Shown here: positions 36,379 to 48,639 of the stretch, one piece after another
How positions within the stretch are numbered: position 1 is the stretch's first letter
Layout: each line of letters starts with the position of its first letter
NCBI RefSeq assembly: GCF_022458985.1
Contig: NC_061774.1
Location: 16,516,197-16,580,196 of the forward strand
DNA from: Mugil cephalus
Taxonomy: Eukaryota > Chordata > Actinopteri > Mugiliformes > Mugilidae
Length of the DNA: 64,000 nucleotides
Direction of reading: 5' to 3'
Notes under the pieces: model-generated
What the model was told of the DNA's origin: nothing
Seen by the model: the letters and a program-made list of their open reading frames with translations, nothing else
Databases searched by the model: none
Program-made: the position numbers and the translations under genes

Positions 36379-39300
36379 CTTTGGGGTGAAAGAATCCATT
36401 AAATGATAACAGCGATAATATTTTCCTTGAGAAAATTAATTATAAATTGGATATATATATATATGATGTCGGTGCAACAGTGGTGTCGCTACTATCTTGT
36501 TCCCACTATAATATTTCTCTAATTACACCCATTGTCGAGGCTGGACAAGTTTTCACTGCAGGCGTTTCTGCATATAAAGAAGCAAGTAACAGGAGAATTT
36601 ACCTGGCTTCAAAAATTTGAACATCCTCCTCCATGTGATGTACTGTAATGGGGCTGTGTATCTGTTGCGGAAGGCGTTTATGTCAAACTCTGGGGTAATA
36701 TCCACCTCTGCACGTTGCCTGTCCAAGAGAAAGCAAGCACAGATGTTGTTTGGATCGTTCAGCACAAATTATGATAAATGAATGAAATGAACAAGCCAAA
36801 ATTAAATAAGTGGTCTCAATATGTAACGCTTACCTCAGCTGTGGGAGCTATGAGGGGGTAAATCAAAGAATATCACATTAACAGCTTGTTTCAAACTGAT
36901 GCTTCAGTTACAATTAGGTGACAGTTTAATGAATCAGCGTGTAAATTATGATCGAGAAGCCCTCACCTCAGTCAGTACGACATTCTCAGCGTCAGCGCAA
37001 CTTTGCTGCAGCATTCGTATGTTGTCCTCCAGGTCTTGTACAGTCACCTCCATGGCCTCCAGGTGGCGCCGGACCTTCTCCAGCTCGTCCTCTTGCTCTC
37101 TCCCGATCTGCTCCAGCATGCGGTTTTCCTCGTCGTGCAGGATCTGATGGAGGGATCCGAATTCGCCCTTGACGTGAGCCGCCAGGTCCGACCCGACTCT
37201 CTACGGACAGGAGGAATGACTGACGTTAAAGGACACGGTGTCGTGTTTTTAATGCCGTTCCGCGTTTTTTTTATAGGCCCGTTTTATGTTGCCATAACTT
37301 GCACTGATATCTAGGGAGATACAAACAAGTGGTAATTAAGCTACAATTAGCACCCATGTGTCAAACAACTATAGCGTGTTCAAGCAGAGAACGATTTCCT
37401 TTTCATCATCCGAGCCCAGCACTCGCGGCTAAACCCGGGCTCTTATCTGCCATCTGTCTCACACGCTTCGGATGTGTTTTTGTTTCTGTCGCCTCTGCCT
37501 GTGCACAGCACATCACGTGGTTTGATGCATCTGGTGTGTGCTCGGGCAAACATGGCAGAACTGAGTCATGTGAGAATCAGACTAAGGATTCCCTCAGTAA
37601 AACGGGCATTAAGTCAAGGTTTTTAAAAGAGTGAGACGTCATGTTTTACATATCAAAGCACACAAACTGTCTCTCACCGCAACGGCCGACACCACTAAAC
37701 ATGCACAGCGAGACACTGCAAACAGCCATTAGGGAGGGACATGTGCATTCTTATCTTCTAAGTGCCTCGGGTACCTTTATGATATTCATCTTTTCTTTGT
37801 CTCTCTGAATACTGTTGATGATGTCGTCCTTCCTCAGCCGATGTCTCTCCAAAGACTCCCTCAGCTGTTTCTGTAAAGCAGTATGCAAATCGAATCAGCG
37901 CGGGGACACTAGAAACACTAGAACAAAGACGGACAGAAGATTGGAATAAGGGAACTCATTAATAACTTTGTGAAACACTGACTGCATGAACAGAATCACA
38001 AAACTTTTAAATATGCACATTGTTGTGTTCTTGCATTCGCAGTTAATTATACTTTGTGCATGTTGTTCAGACATCACCTTTATTTAATGACAGCTAGCAC
38101 ATGAACTAATACAGCCTCGAGGTAACAACGTTCCTTTTAACATCTTGAAGCTATGATGCATGGTCACACACATTTACAAACAAGTTTAGACAATGAAAAT
38201 TAAATTAACCAGCTGCAAATAAAAATTTTCAGTGGTAGTAATGTGTTTTATGTCAATCAGCAGGGCTAAAGTGGGAAACTATCGCAAGAACTAGTAACCA
38301 GGAAAGCTTAAATATGAAAAAAGAAATTCACCATTTGGAGGAATAATTCCAGGTAATGAAAACAAACTATGACTACAATGTAATTACATTTTTTCCTTAA
38401 TGGAGAGTGTTTAACGGTGTGTGTGCAATTACTCTTACGGCCACTAGGGCGAGACAACGGCGCCGCAGTGCAGCTTTAACAACTACCCCTTTTTGCTTTC
38501 CTGAAGTCTAACCATAATGTTGTCACACAACCAGCTGACACATGAGGAAGTCACTGGGGGATTTTTTATTTATTTTATTACATTTTATGTAGTTTCACCT
38601 TTATCTTATTTCCTGTCTTTCTGCTAAGCTAAGCAAAGAAGCTTGGCTTCTGGTTTCCATTTTGTGGGAAGATCCCTTTTCGGCAGAGAAGAGGAGATAA
38701 AGAGATAAAGATTTCCCAAAACGGAAACGGTTTATGTTAAATTAGCCATAAGGTGGGATTAACACCCTTCAATCATGCTAAAGATAAATAATGAAACCGT
38801 TTATTACAGGCTCCATAAGAACATACAGGTGGTTTTATTATTCTGTCATACCAGGTTATATAAAAGAGAGATTGAACTTTGATCCGAGCAAGTTACGCTA
38901 TCGTGATGTCTGTGTATGTTTGTGGAAAAGCTAATGGACACTTGAATTTCCCCCGGGGGATGAACAAAGTATTTTTCTATTCTACCTCTATTTCTACAAA
39001 TACGGTCCGTTCAGGTTTGAACTATGGTCAAATAAACAGAAGTGGACTGAAATAAAGAACAAAACTCTGCTGAAATGATAAAAAGTCAAATATTACTGAG
39101 TGCTCATTTGTTATTGATCAGTTTACTTTGGAGCATACGGGTATTTACACAACCGAGGTTAAAGGCATGGACGACAGCCAGCAGGCTGCCGGCTGAGTGG
39201 ACTCACTTCGAGGTTCTTGACGTAAGTGTCGGATGTGGTGGCGCGGACCTTCTCCACCATGGCAGCCACAAGGTAGTTGGTCTGAAAGTTTTTGGAGCTG

Positions 39301-39491
39301 AACTCCTTGCGGCACTGCGGGCAGGTGACGGGCCCCTGGGTCCCCCTCCAGTACCTGGAGATGCACGGTTTGCAGAAGTGGTGCATGCAGGCCAGCATGA
39401 CCGGCTCTCGGAACAGGTCGCAGCAGATGGCACACGTCAGGTCCTCTCTCAGGCTGCTCTTGGCGGAGGCAGCGACAGCGGCGGCCGCCAT
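35819..39491 (-). CDS. TRIM-type E3 ubiquitin ligase (RING, coiled coil, B30.2; no B-box)
   Basis: Predicted 434-residue protein from coding exons 39491-39207, 37870-37775, 37200-36967, 36847-36834, 36718-36603 and 36378-35819, with all phases consistent. Canonical C3HC4 RING: C20, C23, C35, H37, C40, C43, C57, C60. Residues 96-205 are charged and heptad-like (coiled coil), and 249-434 form a PRY-SPRY/B30.2 domain. No B-box cysteine/histidine cluster follows the RING. RING proteins of this layout ubiquitinate targets chosen by the B30.2 domain, often in innate immunity (family knowledge). The B30.2 exon resembles TRIM62 ([48 protein letters not shown]). It may be a fish TRIM62-like or TRIM105-type gene, but the symbol is not certain, so none is given. 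Confidence 0.88.
36603..36718 (-). CDS. TRIM gene coding exon 5: linker to B30.2
   Basis: 116 nt, phase 2 to phase 1. Encodes [20 protein letters not shown] followed by [19 protein letters not shown]. Confidence 0.88.
36834..36847 (-). CDS. TRIM gene coding exon 4: 14-nt microexon
   Basis: CTCCCACAGCTGAG between acceptor CCCCTCATAG and donor GTAAGC; encodes LPQL plus two bases of an arginine codon. TRIM genes usually carry a 23-nt exon here with the same phase change. No 23-nt version with an AG exists. A 5-nt exon after the internal CACAG would also keep phase. Confidence 0.65.
36967..37200 (-). CDS. TRIM gene coding exon 3: coiled coil
   Basis: 234 nt, 78 residues, phase 0 on both sides, acceptor CCGTAG and donor GTGAGG. 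Highly charged heptad-like sequence including [20 protein letters not shown] and ENVVLTE. 234 nt is the typical TRIM coiled-coil exon length. Confidence 0.9.
37775..37870 (-). CDS. TRIM gene coding exon 2: coiled coil
   Basis: 96 nt, 32 residues, phase 0 on both sides. [20 protein letters not shown] followed by [12 protein letters not shown]. 96 nt is a usual length for the first coiled-coil exon of TRIM genes. Confidence 0.88.
38900..38995 (+). repeat. LINE 3'-tail-like fragment
   Basis: TGAATTTCCCCCGGGGGATGAACAAAGTATTTTT resembles the terminal segment of fish LINE-type elements (TTTCCC-CGGGGAT-AA-AAAGTAT). Lies in TRIM intron 1 (between coding exons 1 and 2). A short fragment; assigned from the pattern only. 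Confidence 0.45.
39207..39491 (-). CDS. TRIM gene coding exon 1: RING finger
   Basis: 285 nt, 95 residues, phase 0 donor GTGAGT. The ATG at 39491 is the first in frame after the acceptor of a 5' UTR exon piece (CCCTCCAG, exon start 39551). The exon ends at TYVKNLE, before the place where a B-box would normally be. Confidence 0.9.
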
Positions 39492-40150
39492 GTCGAAGAG
39501 CTGTTTCCTCTCTGTGATGTGTCCCGAGCTGAGGAAATGAAAGCAAAAGTCTGGAGGGGGAGAAAAACAAAGAGCTGGCTTACTTGTCTGAAATTAATGA
39601 AGGGATAAGTTAAATTAAGTTATCTGCAGCTACAGCTTTTCCTGTTCCCAGTGTTTCCTGTCAACACTAAGTTAGTTATGCATTAACTAAATCTGAAGCC
39701 AGCTGCGTGTTTGTGTTCCCCTGCTCTGAACAACCCCCATAACAAAATAGCGCCACCAGCTGAACTAGCTCACTACAAATACTAAACGACGTTTTAAGAG
39801 TAAATAAGGGTGAGTACTCGTGTAAACCAGGTGACATATCATGGGACTGTACAAAGAAAAAAAGAGCTGAGCTGGGATTTGTGTTGTGAGAGCAAGTCAG
39901 GTGGTTGGTTTTGTTTCACTTCACGCTGCTAGCGTCTAGCTTCAGCCTGCGAACTGCCCGTTAACGCAACACGACGAAGACAAAGTCGTCCTGAACTATA
40001 ACGAGGTAGCTAAAAAAACATTTAATCAACACTTTGGCGGACTTACGATGCCTGTTGCGCGGAGAGACGTGGAGACAATGATGTCAAAGTCGTCCTTTCT
40101 GCTCTCTGCCCCCTCGCTGCTGCTGCTGTTGATGTTTGGGAACAAGACGT
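39492..40150 (-). promoter_or_regulatory. TRIM gene 5' UTR exons and promoter region
   Basis: A non-coding first exon ends at 40047 with a strong donor (CATC then GTAAGTCC). A second 5' UTR piece runs 39551-39492 into the ATG after acceptor CCCTCCAG. Upstream is a GCAGCAGCAGC-rich stretch near 40110-40135. The transcription start is inferred to lie within about 100 bp of 40150. Confidence 0.55.
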
Positions 40151-43100
40151 CCACGTCCGGTTCTGCGCATGTGCGCGACACAAGCACAAGGTCTCGTTTG
40201 ATTGGTCCGTGTCAAACCGCAGGTAGTGGTTTTTGCAAATGAATTTGTGAGAAAAAGATTTGAACTTGATGTAGACAACTGTTGCCCTTTGTACCGCGCT
40301 TGTAATGACACGTTGAACATGTATGGAACATAAATACAAATGCATAAATATACATTATTTCTTTCAAATCTATTCAGTTGAGTGTAATCCTGGAGAACAA
40401 GTAGATCCAGTATCTAGTTAATAATATCATCGTCGTAACCAAGTACTGTGTAACATCCCCCCATCGTGGAATGCTCTTGAATGAAATTTCTTTGTTATAG
40501 TAATGTATAAGGAAAAATGAAAATCCCCATGTCAAGAAATTCTGTACATTTATATCCCTGTGTAATCTTTTGTAGGACCTTTGTTAAGTTCCTTTTTGGA
40601 CATTTTACTTTTGTCGCTGTGTGTGGTGTTTTTTTTTTTTTATGCCTTACGTCGAATTATTGCCATCGTTTTAGAGGTGGTGTGGTTGTATTTTCAACGC
40701 ATGGCTTCATGTAGGCTGCATGAAAATGTCACTTTATTTGTTCTAAATAAAGTTCTAAAAGCACTGTCAGGATGAAAATCTACATTTCTGTATTTTTGCA
40801 AATTTACAGTCAGTGTGATTCAGCCTTTTTCATTTCCTCCCTCGTGTATTTCAGTGGCGAGGATCTTAGAAATAGGCCTACCAGGTCTAAAACTTGAAAA
40901 GAAAAGGGGGGAAAAACTGAGATGACACGTCTATTATTTATTTACCATAATCTTGTTTCCAGGCAATCTCAACCAATATACGCTATTTCTGGTGGGGACT
41001 AATTACCAATTTCAGTATAATTCCTATCATGATACAATTATATTAGACTGGCTTCCCAGTTAGTAAGTATAGCAGAATTTGCAAGACACAGCTTGTTTAA
41101 ATATTAGAAGGGTCAAAACGGAGCAGTAAGGGTAAGATAACCTTTTCTCATGTACAAGTCCAGCCCTTGGAAAAAAATCCGCTACATTTCCCTTAAAATG
41201 CGAATCAATGCTGTTTTTCATCAGGCCCTCCTGCCTTGCGCATGATCACCTCCGGATTGTAGCTCAGGCTTTCTGCTCCTAGTTTTCTAAACTCTAGCTG
41301 AGGTAAAACTGATAATCTAGATTATTTTTCAGACTTCTCAATTCCAAAAGGTCTGTCCAGAGCAACAGAAGACATTATAGAATGGGTATGTAATACTCTA
41401 TGTGACAAGAGAACTGAACAGGATGTGTAAAATCAATGAGGACCACATGTCATTTCAATAAATGTTGATGATTGTCCAATATGTACAGTAACTGTGAGAT
41501 GTCATTTGTCTCTTAAATTGTTACAACCTTTGCTTTCTCAGTGGCAAATATGGACATGCTTTCAAAGCACGTGTCTGTTACATATCATTTTAATGGGAGA
41601 GAGAGACAGAAAGGAACAGAGAAGGTTCAGAGGAAGGGAGCTTTAAGTGCACTGAATGAGCGTTCGAAAAAAGTTCCCGAGAAGTTTTAATTGAACTCCG
41701 GGAATCCAATTTTGCAAACTTCACAGACTGTCCATCCTTTTTAATCAATATTTCCAATCATTAAAGAATTAGAGACCGCCATCTGCATAACGCCGCTTCC
41801 AAATGCCGAGCGTAACCTCTGTGAGAGCAAAGGAAACAAGGAGGAGGCAAGATTGACAGTTCTCAGTTGGCCCATCCTCTACTCCCACATTCACCCAGAA
41901 AAACAGATGAACACAAAAACAACAACCGTGTAGGGTGGGCGATGTGAGGTCGCCTTAGTCTGTGATTATGTCAGCAAATCAGTAGCACCAGTGCTCTCAG
42001 AGGAGCTGGACAGAAACAGTGATCAGACGGAGAGCAGCAGACCAAGAATACAGGCTCGTCAGCCATATGGAGGGAGGTATATATGAAGATTGATACGAGC
42101 AGGTGAATTAATGACACAGCAGAAAGCCCAATAAAGTAAGTAATGAAACTAGAGAGAGAAATAATTTTCTGCATGACTACACTTTTAACCTGTCGAGATG
42201 AGCTAGTTTGAGGACAGACATCTTTCATCTGTGAAGCATTTAAGTCAGGCTGGCTGAGACAACTCTCAACCTTGACTGCCAAGTGACCCAATGCATGTGG
42301 AGGCTGGAGGCTGCTTATCATATTGAAAGAATAAATGGAAGCAGAGTGGAATCCTGCCCAAATCAATAAGGGTCCTTTCTGTTGCTGGGACAATCTGTGT
42401 AAAACTTAACGTGTCATCAAATGAAATCCTCCCCAAGAAGATTCGAGACTCTTGCACAGTGCTGCTGCTTGAACAGTGAATTTGGGCTAATATTGTGACG
42501 GTCAGCTCTTAACAGCTCCAAGGAAATGCAGGAAGACAAAGCCTGCAAAACTTTCAGAAATAGTTTTCAAACCGAGCTTGTTTCAAATATAGGTCTGATC
42601 AGATTGTCGTGTGGGCTGCCTACAACTGATATTACTAAAATGAAATACCATTTATTTCAAGGTAGAACACCGATCAGGCATAACATTATAACCACCATCC
42701 TAATATTGTCTAGGTCTCCCTTGTGTCTCCAAAACAGTTGTGACTCGTCAGAGAATGGACATGGGCCTTCTGAGGGTGTCCTGTGGCATCTGGCACCACA
42801 TTGTTATTAGTGGGGGTCTTTGGGTCCTGTGGATTCAGAGGGGGAGTCTCTGTGGATCACGTAAGTCTGTGGCTTCTTCCAGTGCATCCCACAGATATTT
42901 GATCATTTTGGGACCTAGTAAATTTGGATGCCAGGTCAACACCTCGTACTGTTTTTCATGTTTTTTGAGTTGTTCCTGAACTGTTGTTCCTGTGTGTGTT
43001 CCCGTGTCTGGTTGCATGCTGCTGGGTCATTGCTATGGGGGTGGGGGTGCCTGGTCTGGTCTATGTGTGGTACATGTTTAAGTAACATCGACATGAATGC

Positions 43101-46100
43101 CAGGTCCAAATGTTTCCCAGCAGAACACTGCGTTGTCATTATCCACTTCTCCTGTCACTGGTTTTAATGTTGTGGATGATCAGTGTAATTTCTTGCTTGT
43201 ATGTGAGTTTTATTTTACTTCTAGCTTTCCCCTGAATTTTCCTCTTAATGTGCAGGCCTTCGGTGTTGTTAACAAAACAATACATCAATCATCCCAGCCG
43301 AAAAGAAAGAAAATGTCCCCAGGCACATTATAATAAAACCGCACAAGAATTGACATAAATTCAGATGCACGGTCACACTCAGTATCAAAATATTGATTAA
43401 AATTCCTGAACAAAACCCAATTCGAGCCAGTTATGTGGTACCCAAAAATGATCTTCGGTAACTATACATTCAACAACAACTTTAATCTATCTCAGGAGCT
43501 CGCAGAAACGAGCTTGTGAAACGGCCGTAAGAGGTGTGCGTCTTTATTGTCTTCCAGCGAATTAACCAAACCTGGCAGCTGTTTGGTGCAATGAAAACGA
43601 TAAAAAACGAGGGTATCAACAGTGTGAAAGTGTGTCACGGGGAAACTTAATGTTCGTTCGAGAACACACTTAGGATCAGTTGCGACATTGAAGTGAGGCA
43701 CCAAATAAAGCAATTTAAAGCGTGAGGTTTTGTTTTACAGCCCCACATTGTTCCAAAGTTCATTCAAAACTGTATACACGACTAAAAGGGAGAAATGAAG
43801 CTTTCAAGAATAAACTGGAATGAGACAAAACCGTAAAAGAAAGTGTAAAAACAACCATTTGCGCCTCAAATTAGTGTTTTTTAATGGAGGTCATGGTTGC
43901 ATTTTATTTACTGGATAATGCAGTAAAAAATGTAAAAAGAACAACGCGTGTCATGGTTAAAATGTGAGCTGCAGGGGGCAATCCCTGCGCAGACCTCCAG
44001 CGACAGTCCCTGGCACAGAGGTGGACAATCACACTGGATCCTGTAGACCTGACTCAGTCGAGCCACAAGATGCGCACTAGGCGCTACAGGCTGGGAGGAG
44101 CTTCGGGATTTTTCCCACTTGTTTCATGCCACTCTCGAGTGAAGACTCGCTCGCAAAAGGAGAAATAGGGGGAAGGGTGAGTCCACTAATATTTTCAATG
44201 AATACTGCGAGTATAGTCTTGTGACGAACATGTAGAAGTGCAAGATGTGAATTTCTGTGTTCTCTTGTAAGCGTAACCTGCACTGGACCTGCTATGCTGT
44301 ACGTGCGTAATTTGGATATGAGGAAACCTTCACAAGGCATGATGAACAAGTGTCCAAATTGCGAACCACATGAGTGCGTCTGTGAAACGGGCTGCACCTG
44401 TCTAATCGGCTGAGCAAGCTTTGAGAGCTTGGAGATATTTGAATGCGCACCACTGAATAAGTTGAACGAATGGATACAAATTACGCATCAATGCGCGGTT
44501 GATTAGCAATCAGTTGCCTCATCATGATTTTACGGCAGTGCGCCTTGTTTTATTTTCTATTTTTGCCCCACGCATGTGTGTGGCTACACTGATCTCTGGC
44601 ACAAGCTTGCCACGGTTGGTAAAGAAAGAATGATTTGGCAAATTATTGATGCTTTGCAAAGTGCAAATGTCGCCTGCAGTCTGCCTGATAAATCCTGCGT
44701 GCTCCTGTGCAGCTGTGTGCTCTGGAAGGTCCAGGCTTTTGGCACTGCAACACTTCAGTTGTCATGACCACATATTGTGTGGTCCCTATAGTTATTCTCC
44801 AAGTCATAGCATGACACACTGTGTGCACTATGCTGTCTTTCAGGCCTCGTGACAGATTTTACATCATGCACCTATATTTTGAATGAATGGTTTAAATTTC
44901 AGGGAACTGAAGAAGATTGGAGACACATTCTGTTTTGTTTGTTTTTTTTGTTGTTTTTTGTGCAATTAATTATGTAAATACAATAACTGCCAATTTACTC
45001 CACTGTTTCAGAAAGAAAACATAAAAGTGAATAAGATCATGGGAATATTGTCAGTAAACCACAGCCTTCCCAGGAATTTGTCAAGAAATAGGCTGCATCC
45101 CCAGAGCAAAGAGCGTCTGTCACCAATGAGATGACCTCTCACCAAGTGGCGCCCTGGTTTGTCTCAGTGATTCCATAAAGGAACTTTAAGAATCAAGTGT
45201 TGCGCTGGAATAAATGACGCAGGTCTATAAGCACACGTACACACAAAAGAATCCGTTTTCGGCAGTTGTGGATTTGTCACAAGCGTATTGCTTAATGCAA
45301 TTAACGTCCATCTGCTACATAAGGATAAAGAAACCTTGCTGTTATTCAACAGTCAAACAGTGCCACACGACAACATGCTTTCTGTAGCCAGCAGGAGCTC
45401 TCAGTCTGTCACCGGTTGACAGAATTTGACAAGATAATGAACTACTGATGTTTCTTTTTCTATGTCTAAGTTGTTTAATATTAGGCATGCCACACAATAT
45501 TCCTGTTAAGGGATGCGGACTCGGTGTGCATCCAGTCTGAAGCCCTATTGATGTCGCTTTGAACTGTCTGACTCTTTCTGATCACAAAGCTTCCTCCATC
45601 ATTTTCCTTCATCCGTCATAATGGCACAGGTGTTCACGTCTTTTGGAAATAAAAAGAAAAAGAAAAAAGGATCTTGCTAACAAACTAACACAGCGCCGAC
45701 ACATTTTCAAAATAAAATATAGCCCGAGGTGTCTGTGTGGTCTATTTCTGGCAGGTTTTGGAGCAAGTGTGTGCAAGGAGAGCTCATCTTTGGTCGAATT
45801 TCGTTTGTTATCTGCATTTAATTTTCTTTCTTTACATCCACCTCCTCGATGCCATCACGGACAATTATTGTCCCCATAATTAGACTGCGTACATTAGAGG
45901 ATTCTCTTATCTCCGAAATTGCACTGTTACTGTTAGCTCCATGCTGTGTGACATTTACGATGAGAGCTAACCTTTCTGTTTGATGTGAAGAGAATAATGT
46001 AACAATTATACATCAACTCTGTTCGGTTATATTTCATTAGAAACATTAGACAAAGACTCATCAGGATATTACCCTGAAAATAAATGGCACGGATTTCAGT

Positions 46101-46600
46101 ACATCGTTATCACTGCTGCTATGTCAATCTAAACACGCCAACATCAATGTCTAAAGTTCTTTTGCATGATGATGGAGGGAGTAAATGGGTTAGAAGGCCT
46201 TATACACCTGGAAATGGGCTCTAACTATTGATCCATCTCAAAAGAGAGCAAGGGCTCCGATCCTCAGCAATTATACACCTGGAAAGCCTGTGAACATAAT
46301 TGGCAGTATTTGGTAATGGGAAGTGAGAGATCAAGTCCTATTAACTGCACTAATAACTCCTACTGCTTCATTGTGCCAGTTATTTAGAGGAGAAGGGGTA
46401 AATCCGTCTGGCTTATGCCCTTTCGGTGGAACACGCAACTAGAAGCACAGACTGGGAGTGTTGGGTTCTAAACTGGAGATGTCGGTGAGAAATATGTAGC
46501 GAGAAGAAGAACACCTGAAGCTCATCTCTTGACGACTGCCTCGCTGACATTTCTTTTCACTGTCTGAAATCCTATTCTGTCTCAGCTTGTCTAAAACATT
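40151..46600. other. Intergenic region between the TRIM gene and npy7r
   Basis: No gene recognised. It contains MITE copy B (42672-43188), an isolated AATAAA-bearing AT-rich patch near 40745, and otherwise short open frames without family motifs. Regulatory sequence for npy7r may be here but cannot be located by eye. Confidence 0.6.
42672..43188 (+). mobile_element. Non-autonomous Tc1/mariner-derived element, copy B
   Basis: Most complete copy in the window. Left end GATCAGGCATAACATTATAA; right end TTTTAATGTTGTGGATGATC, an imperfect terminal inverted repeat. Between them: TCCCTTGTGTCTCCAAAACA, GTGTCCTGTGGCATCTGGCA, GTGCATCCCACAGATATTTG, CATTGCTATGGGGGTGGG, GGTACATGTTTAAGTAACAT and TTTCCCAGCAGAACACTG. 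These match the antisense of a fish Tc1-type transposon with a large internal deletion. Confidence 0.8.
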
Positions 46601-46607
46601 TATTTCA

Positions 46608-46630
46608 TTCCTTGTATCTTCTCTGCTCAG
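46608..46630 (+). other. Candidate 5' UTR splice acceptor of npy7r
   Basis: Pyrimidine-rich CCTTGTATCTTCTCTGCTCAG, 30 nt before the npy7r start codon. NPY receptor genes often have an intron in the 5' UTR, so the coding exon probably starts at 46631. The upstream exon was not identified. Confidence 0.5.
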
Positions 46631-46660
46631 GCGTCGCGACGGCCTTGATCTTCCAACACA

Positions 46661-47776
46661 ATGAGCCCGCCAGACACATCCAACGGAACAGGGGAAGGGG
46701 AGGCCGCTGAAACCGGTCCCTCAGTTCTAGTTAACGACAGCGCGGGTTTGCGCCCGCCTGGCTTCGACAGCGACGTCACCAAGCACATCGGCGTCCAGAT
46801 CACCTTGATCACGGCGTATTCGCTGATCATCATGCTGGGGCTGCTGGGGAACTCGCTCGTCATCTACATGATCATTCGCTACAGAAACATGCGAACAGTG
46901 ACCAACTTTTTCATAGCCAACCTGGCCCTTGCAGACCTTCTTGTGGACACGCTTTGCTTGCCCTTCACTCTGGTGTACACTCTGCTAGATGAGTGGAAGT
47001 TCGGGGCCGTGTCGTGCCACATGGTGTTCTTTGCCCAGGCCCTGAGTGTGCACGTGTCCATCCTGACTCTGACCGTCATAGCTCTGGAGCGCTACCGCTG
47101 CATCGTCTTCCACCTCGGCCGCCGCCTCACGTGGGGGTCCAGCTTCCTCATCATGGCACTCACCTGGATTCTGTCCGCTGTTCTCGCAGCGCCCCTGGGC
47201 ATTTTCAGAGAGTACCACATCGAAGAGTTCCCTTCCATCAACCTGCGTATAGCCGTCTGCTCTGAGAAGTGGCCCAACGGGAGCAGCAGGGACGGGGTCA
47301 TCTACAGCCTCTCAATGCTGCTCCTGCAGTACATCATTCCTTTAGCCGTCATCAGTTATGCCTACATATGCATCTGGGTCAAACTGAAGAATCACGTCAG
47401 CCCCTCCAGCCGCAACGACAGCATCAAGCGCCGCAAAAAGACCACAAAGATGTTGGCGCTGGTGGTGGTGGTGTTCGCTATCTGTTGGCTGCCCTTCCAC
47501 GTGTTCCAGCTGGCCAGCGATCTGGACCTGGTGCTCAGGTTCAAGGAGTATAAACTGATATACACGGTGTTCCACATTGTGGCAATGTGTTCGACTTTCG
47601 CCAACCCCCTGCTGTACGGGTGGATGAACAAAAACTACAGGAATGGCTTCCTCATGGTCTTCCGTTGCGAGGACAAGCCAGAATCGTTCCACCCGGAGGG
47701 CTCGTTCAGGACTCGCTCCATGAGGGGGATGACTCTGAACGGCTGTAACGGCGGACACCCTCCCACCGCTGTGTGA
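46661..47776 (+). CDS. npy7r: Neuropeptide Y family receptor, Y7-type (class A GPCR)
   Basis: 371-residue seven-transmembrane receptor for NPY/PYY-type peptides, Gi-coupled at the cell surface (family knowledge), in one intronless coding exon. N-glycosylation sites at N8, N25 and N206. TM2 has D92. C119 and C200 make the TM3-ECL2 disulfide. The DRY-type motif is E143-R144-Y145, then C275-W276-L277-P278 in TM6, N315-P316..Y319 in TM7, and C336 as a palmitoylation candidate. It belongs to the Y2/Y7 group (MRTVTNFFIANLALADLLV; KLKNHVSP; KEYKLI.TVFHI.AMCSTFA). I prefer Y7 over Y2 because it is linked to flt4, prelid1 and mxd3 (5q35-type linkage), whereas NPY2R sits on human chromosome 4. Assignment within the Y2/Y7 group needs a tree. 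Confidence 0.78.
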   Translation: MSPPDTSNGTGEGEAAETGPSVLVNDSAGLRPPGFDSDVTKHIGVQITLITAYSLIIMLGLLGNSLVIYMIIRYRNMRTVTNFFIANLALADLLVDTLCLPFTLVYTLLDEWKFGAVSCHMVFFAQALSVHVSILTLTVIALERYRCIVFHLGRRLTWGSSFLIMALTWILSAVLAAPLGIFREYHIEEFPSINLRIAVCSEKWPNGSSRDGVIYSLSMLLLQYIIPLAVISYAYICIWVKLKNHVSPSSRNDSIKRRKKTTKMLALVVVVFAICWLPFHVFQLASDLDLVLRFKEYKLIYTVFHIVAMCSTFANPLLYGWMNKNYRNGFLMVFRCEDKPESFHPEGSFRTRSMRGMTLNGCNGGHPPTAV

Positions 47777-48616
47777 GGTTAACAGTTTAAAATGCCTGTA
47801 AATCATGCGCCTCTTTTTAGAGGTACTTGTGGTTCTAAAGTAGGCTTTTGACTTGATTGGTCTGATCTCTATCTATCTGTGTCAGTGGAAAGGACCCAAA
47901 GCTTTGCATGCAAATTGCTTTATGTAAAGCTCTTCTTTCCTTTCATGAATGGTACTTGTGAAATACATTTTGTCAAACCTATATATGTGTTTAAAATGTT
48001 TACTTAGGTGTTATTTATCTTGGTATAACGTACGATGTGTTCTCCCGTAAATGCAGAACCCTTGTTATAAGCAATGTCTCATTGTTTTAATGAAGGGAAG
48101 GCTGTGATTATTGTGACTGTGAGAGTTTCACAACTGTTTTTCTATCACTTGGCTGTTGAAAACATTTGGATGATTGTCACTTAATTAATCCAAATGCTGT
48201 GTTTTTGATTAGTAGGAATATTCTAGCAGAGAAATGTTCAATCCGTGTCCAAGAAATCCAGGGGAGGAAAATTTTCTGTCCGAACAGGAAGCTAATTGTC
48301 TTCACCTGGCAACCAGCTGTTCCTGATTAGACCGAGCTGCAGGACTCTGTTTCCAGAGGAATGGGATTGAAAGTTATTGATGTCTTCGTCGCACAATGTG
48401 GCCGGCTCCTTTGGGGATGAAAGGAGTCTGAATGTGCAATTCTACATGTATTACCGTGCTGCTAAAGTGTCCTTTGATGGTGGTCTTTAATGAACACGGC
48501 ATCATTAAGGAACAGCAAGGCCTCTGGGCACAAATATATACCGAGCCCTAGCTCCACACATAAATCTCCGACCTGACTGACCATCAAGAGAAATTATGTT
48601 TTGTGCCTCCATGTCA

Positions 48617-48622
48617 AATAAA
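48617..48622 (+). terminator. Candidate poly(A) signal of npy7r
   Basis: AATAAA about 840 nt after the npy7r stop codon; the region between would be its 3' UTR. Confidence 0.45.
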
Positions 48623-48639
48623 GAGACTTTGACTGGGAT

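Noticed and set aside
46199-46284. Direct repeat TTATACACCTGGAAA (two copies about 71 bp apart) upstream of npy7r
   Set aside because: Short and isolated; could be chance or a small local duplication, insufficient to call a regulatory element.
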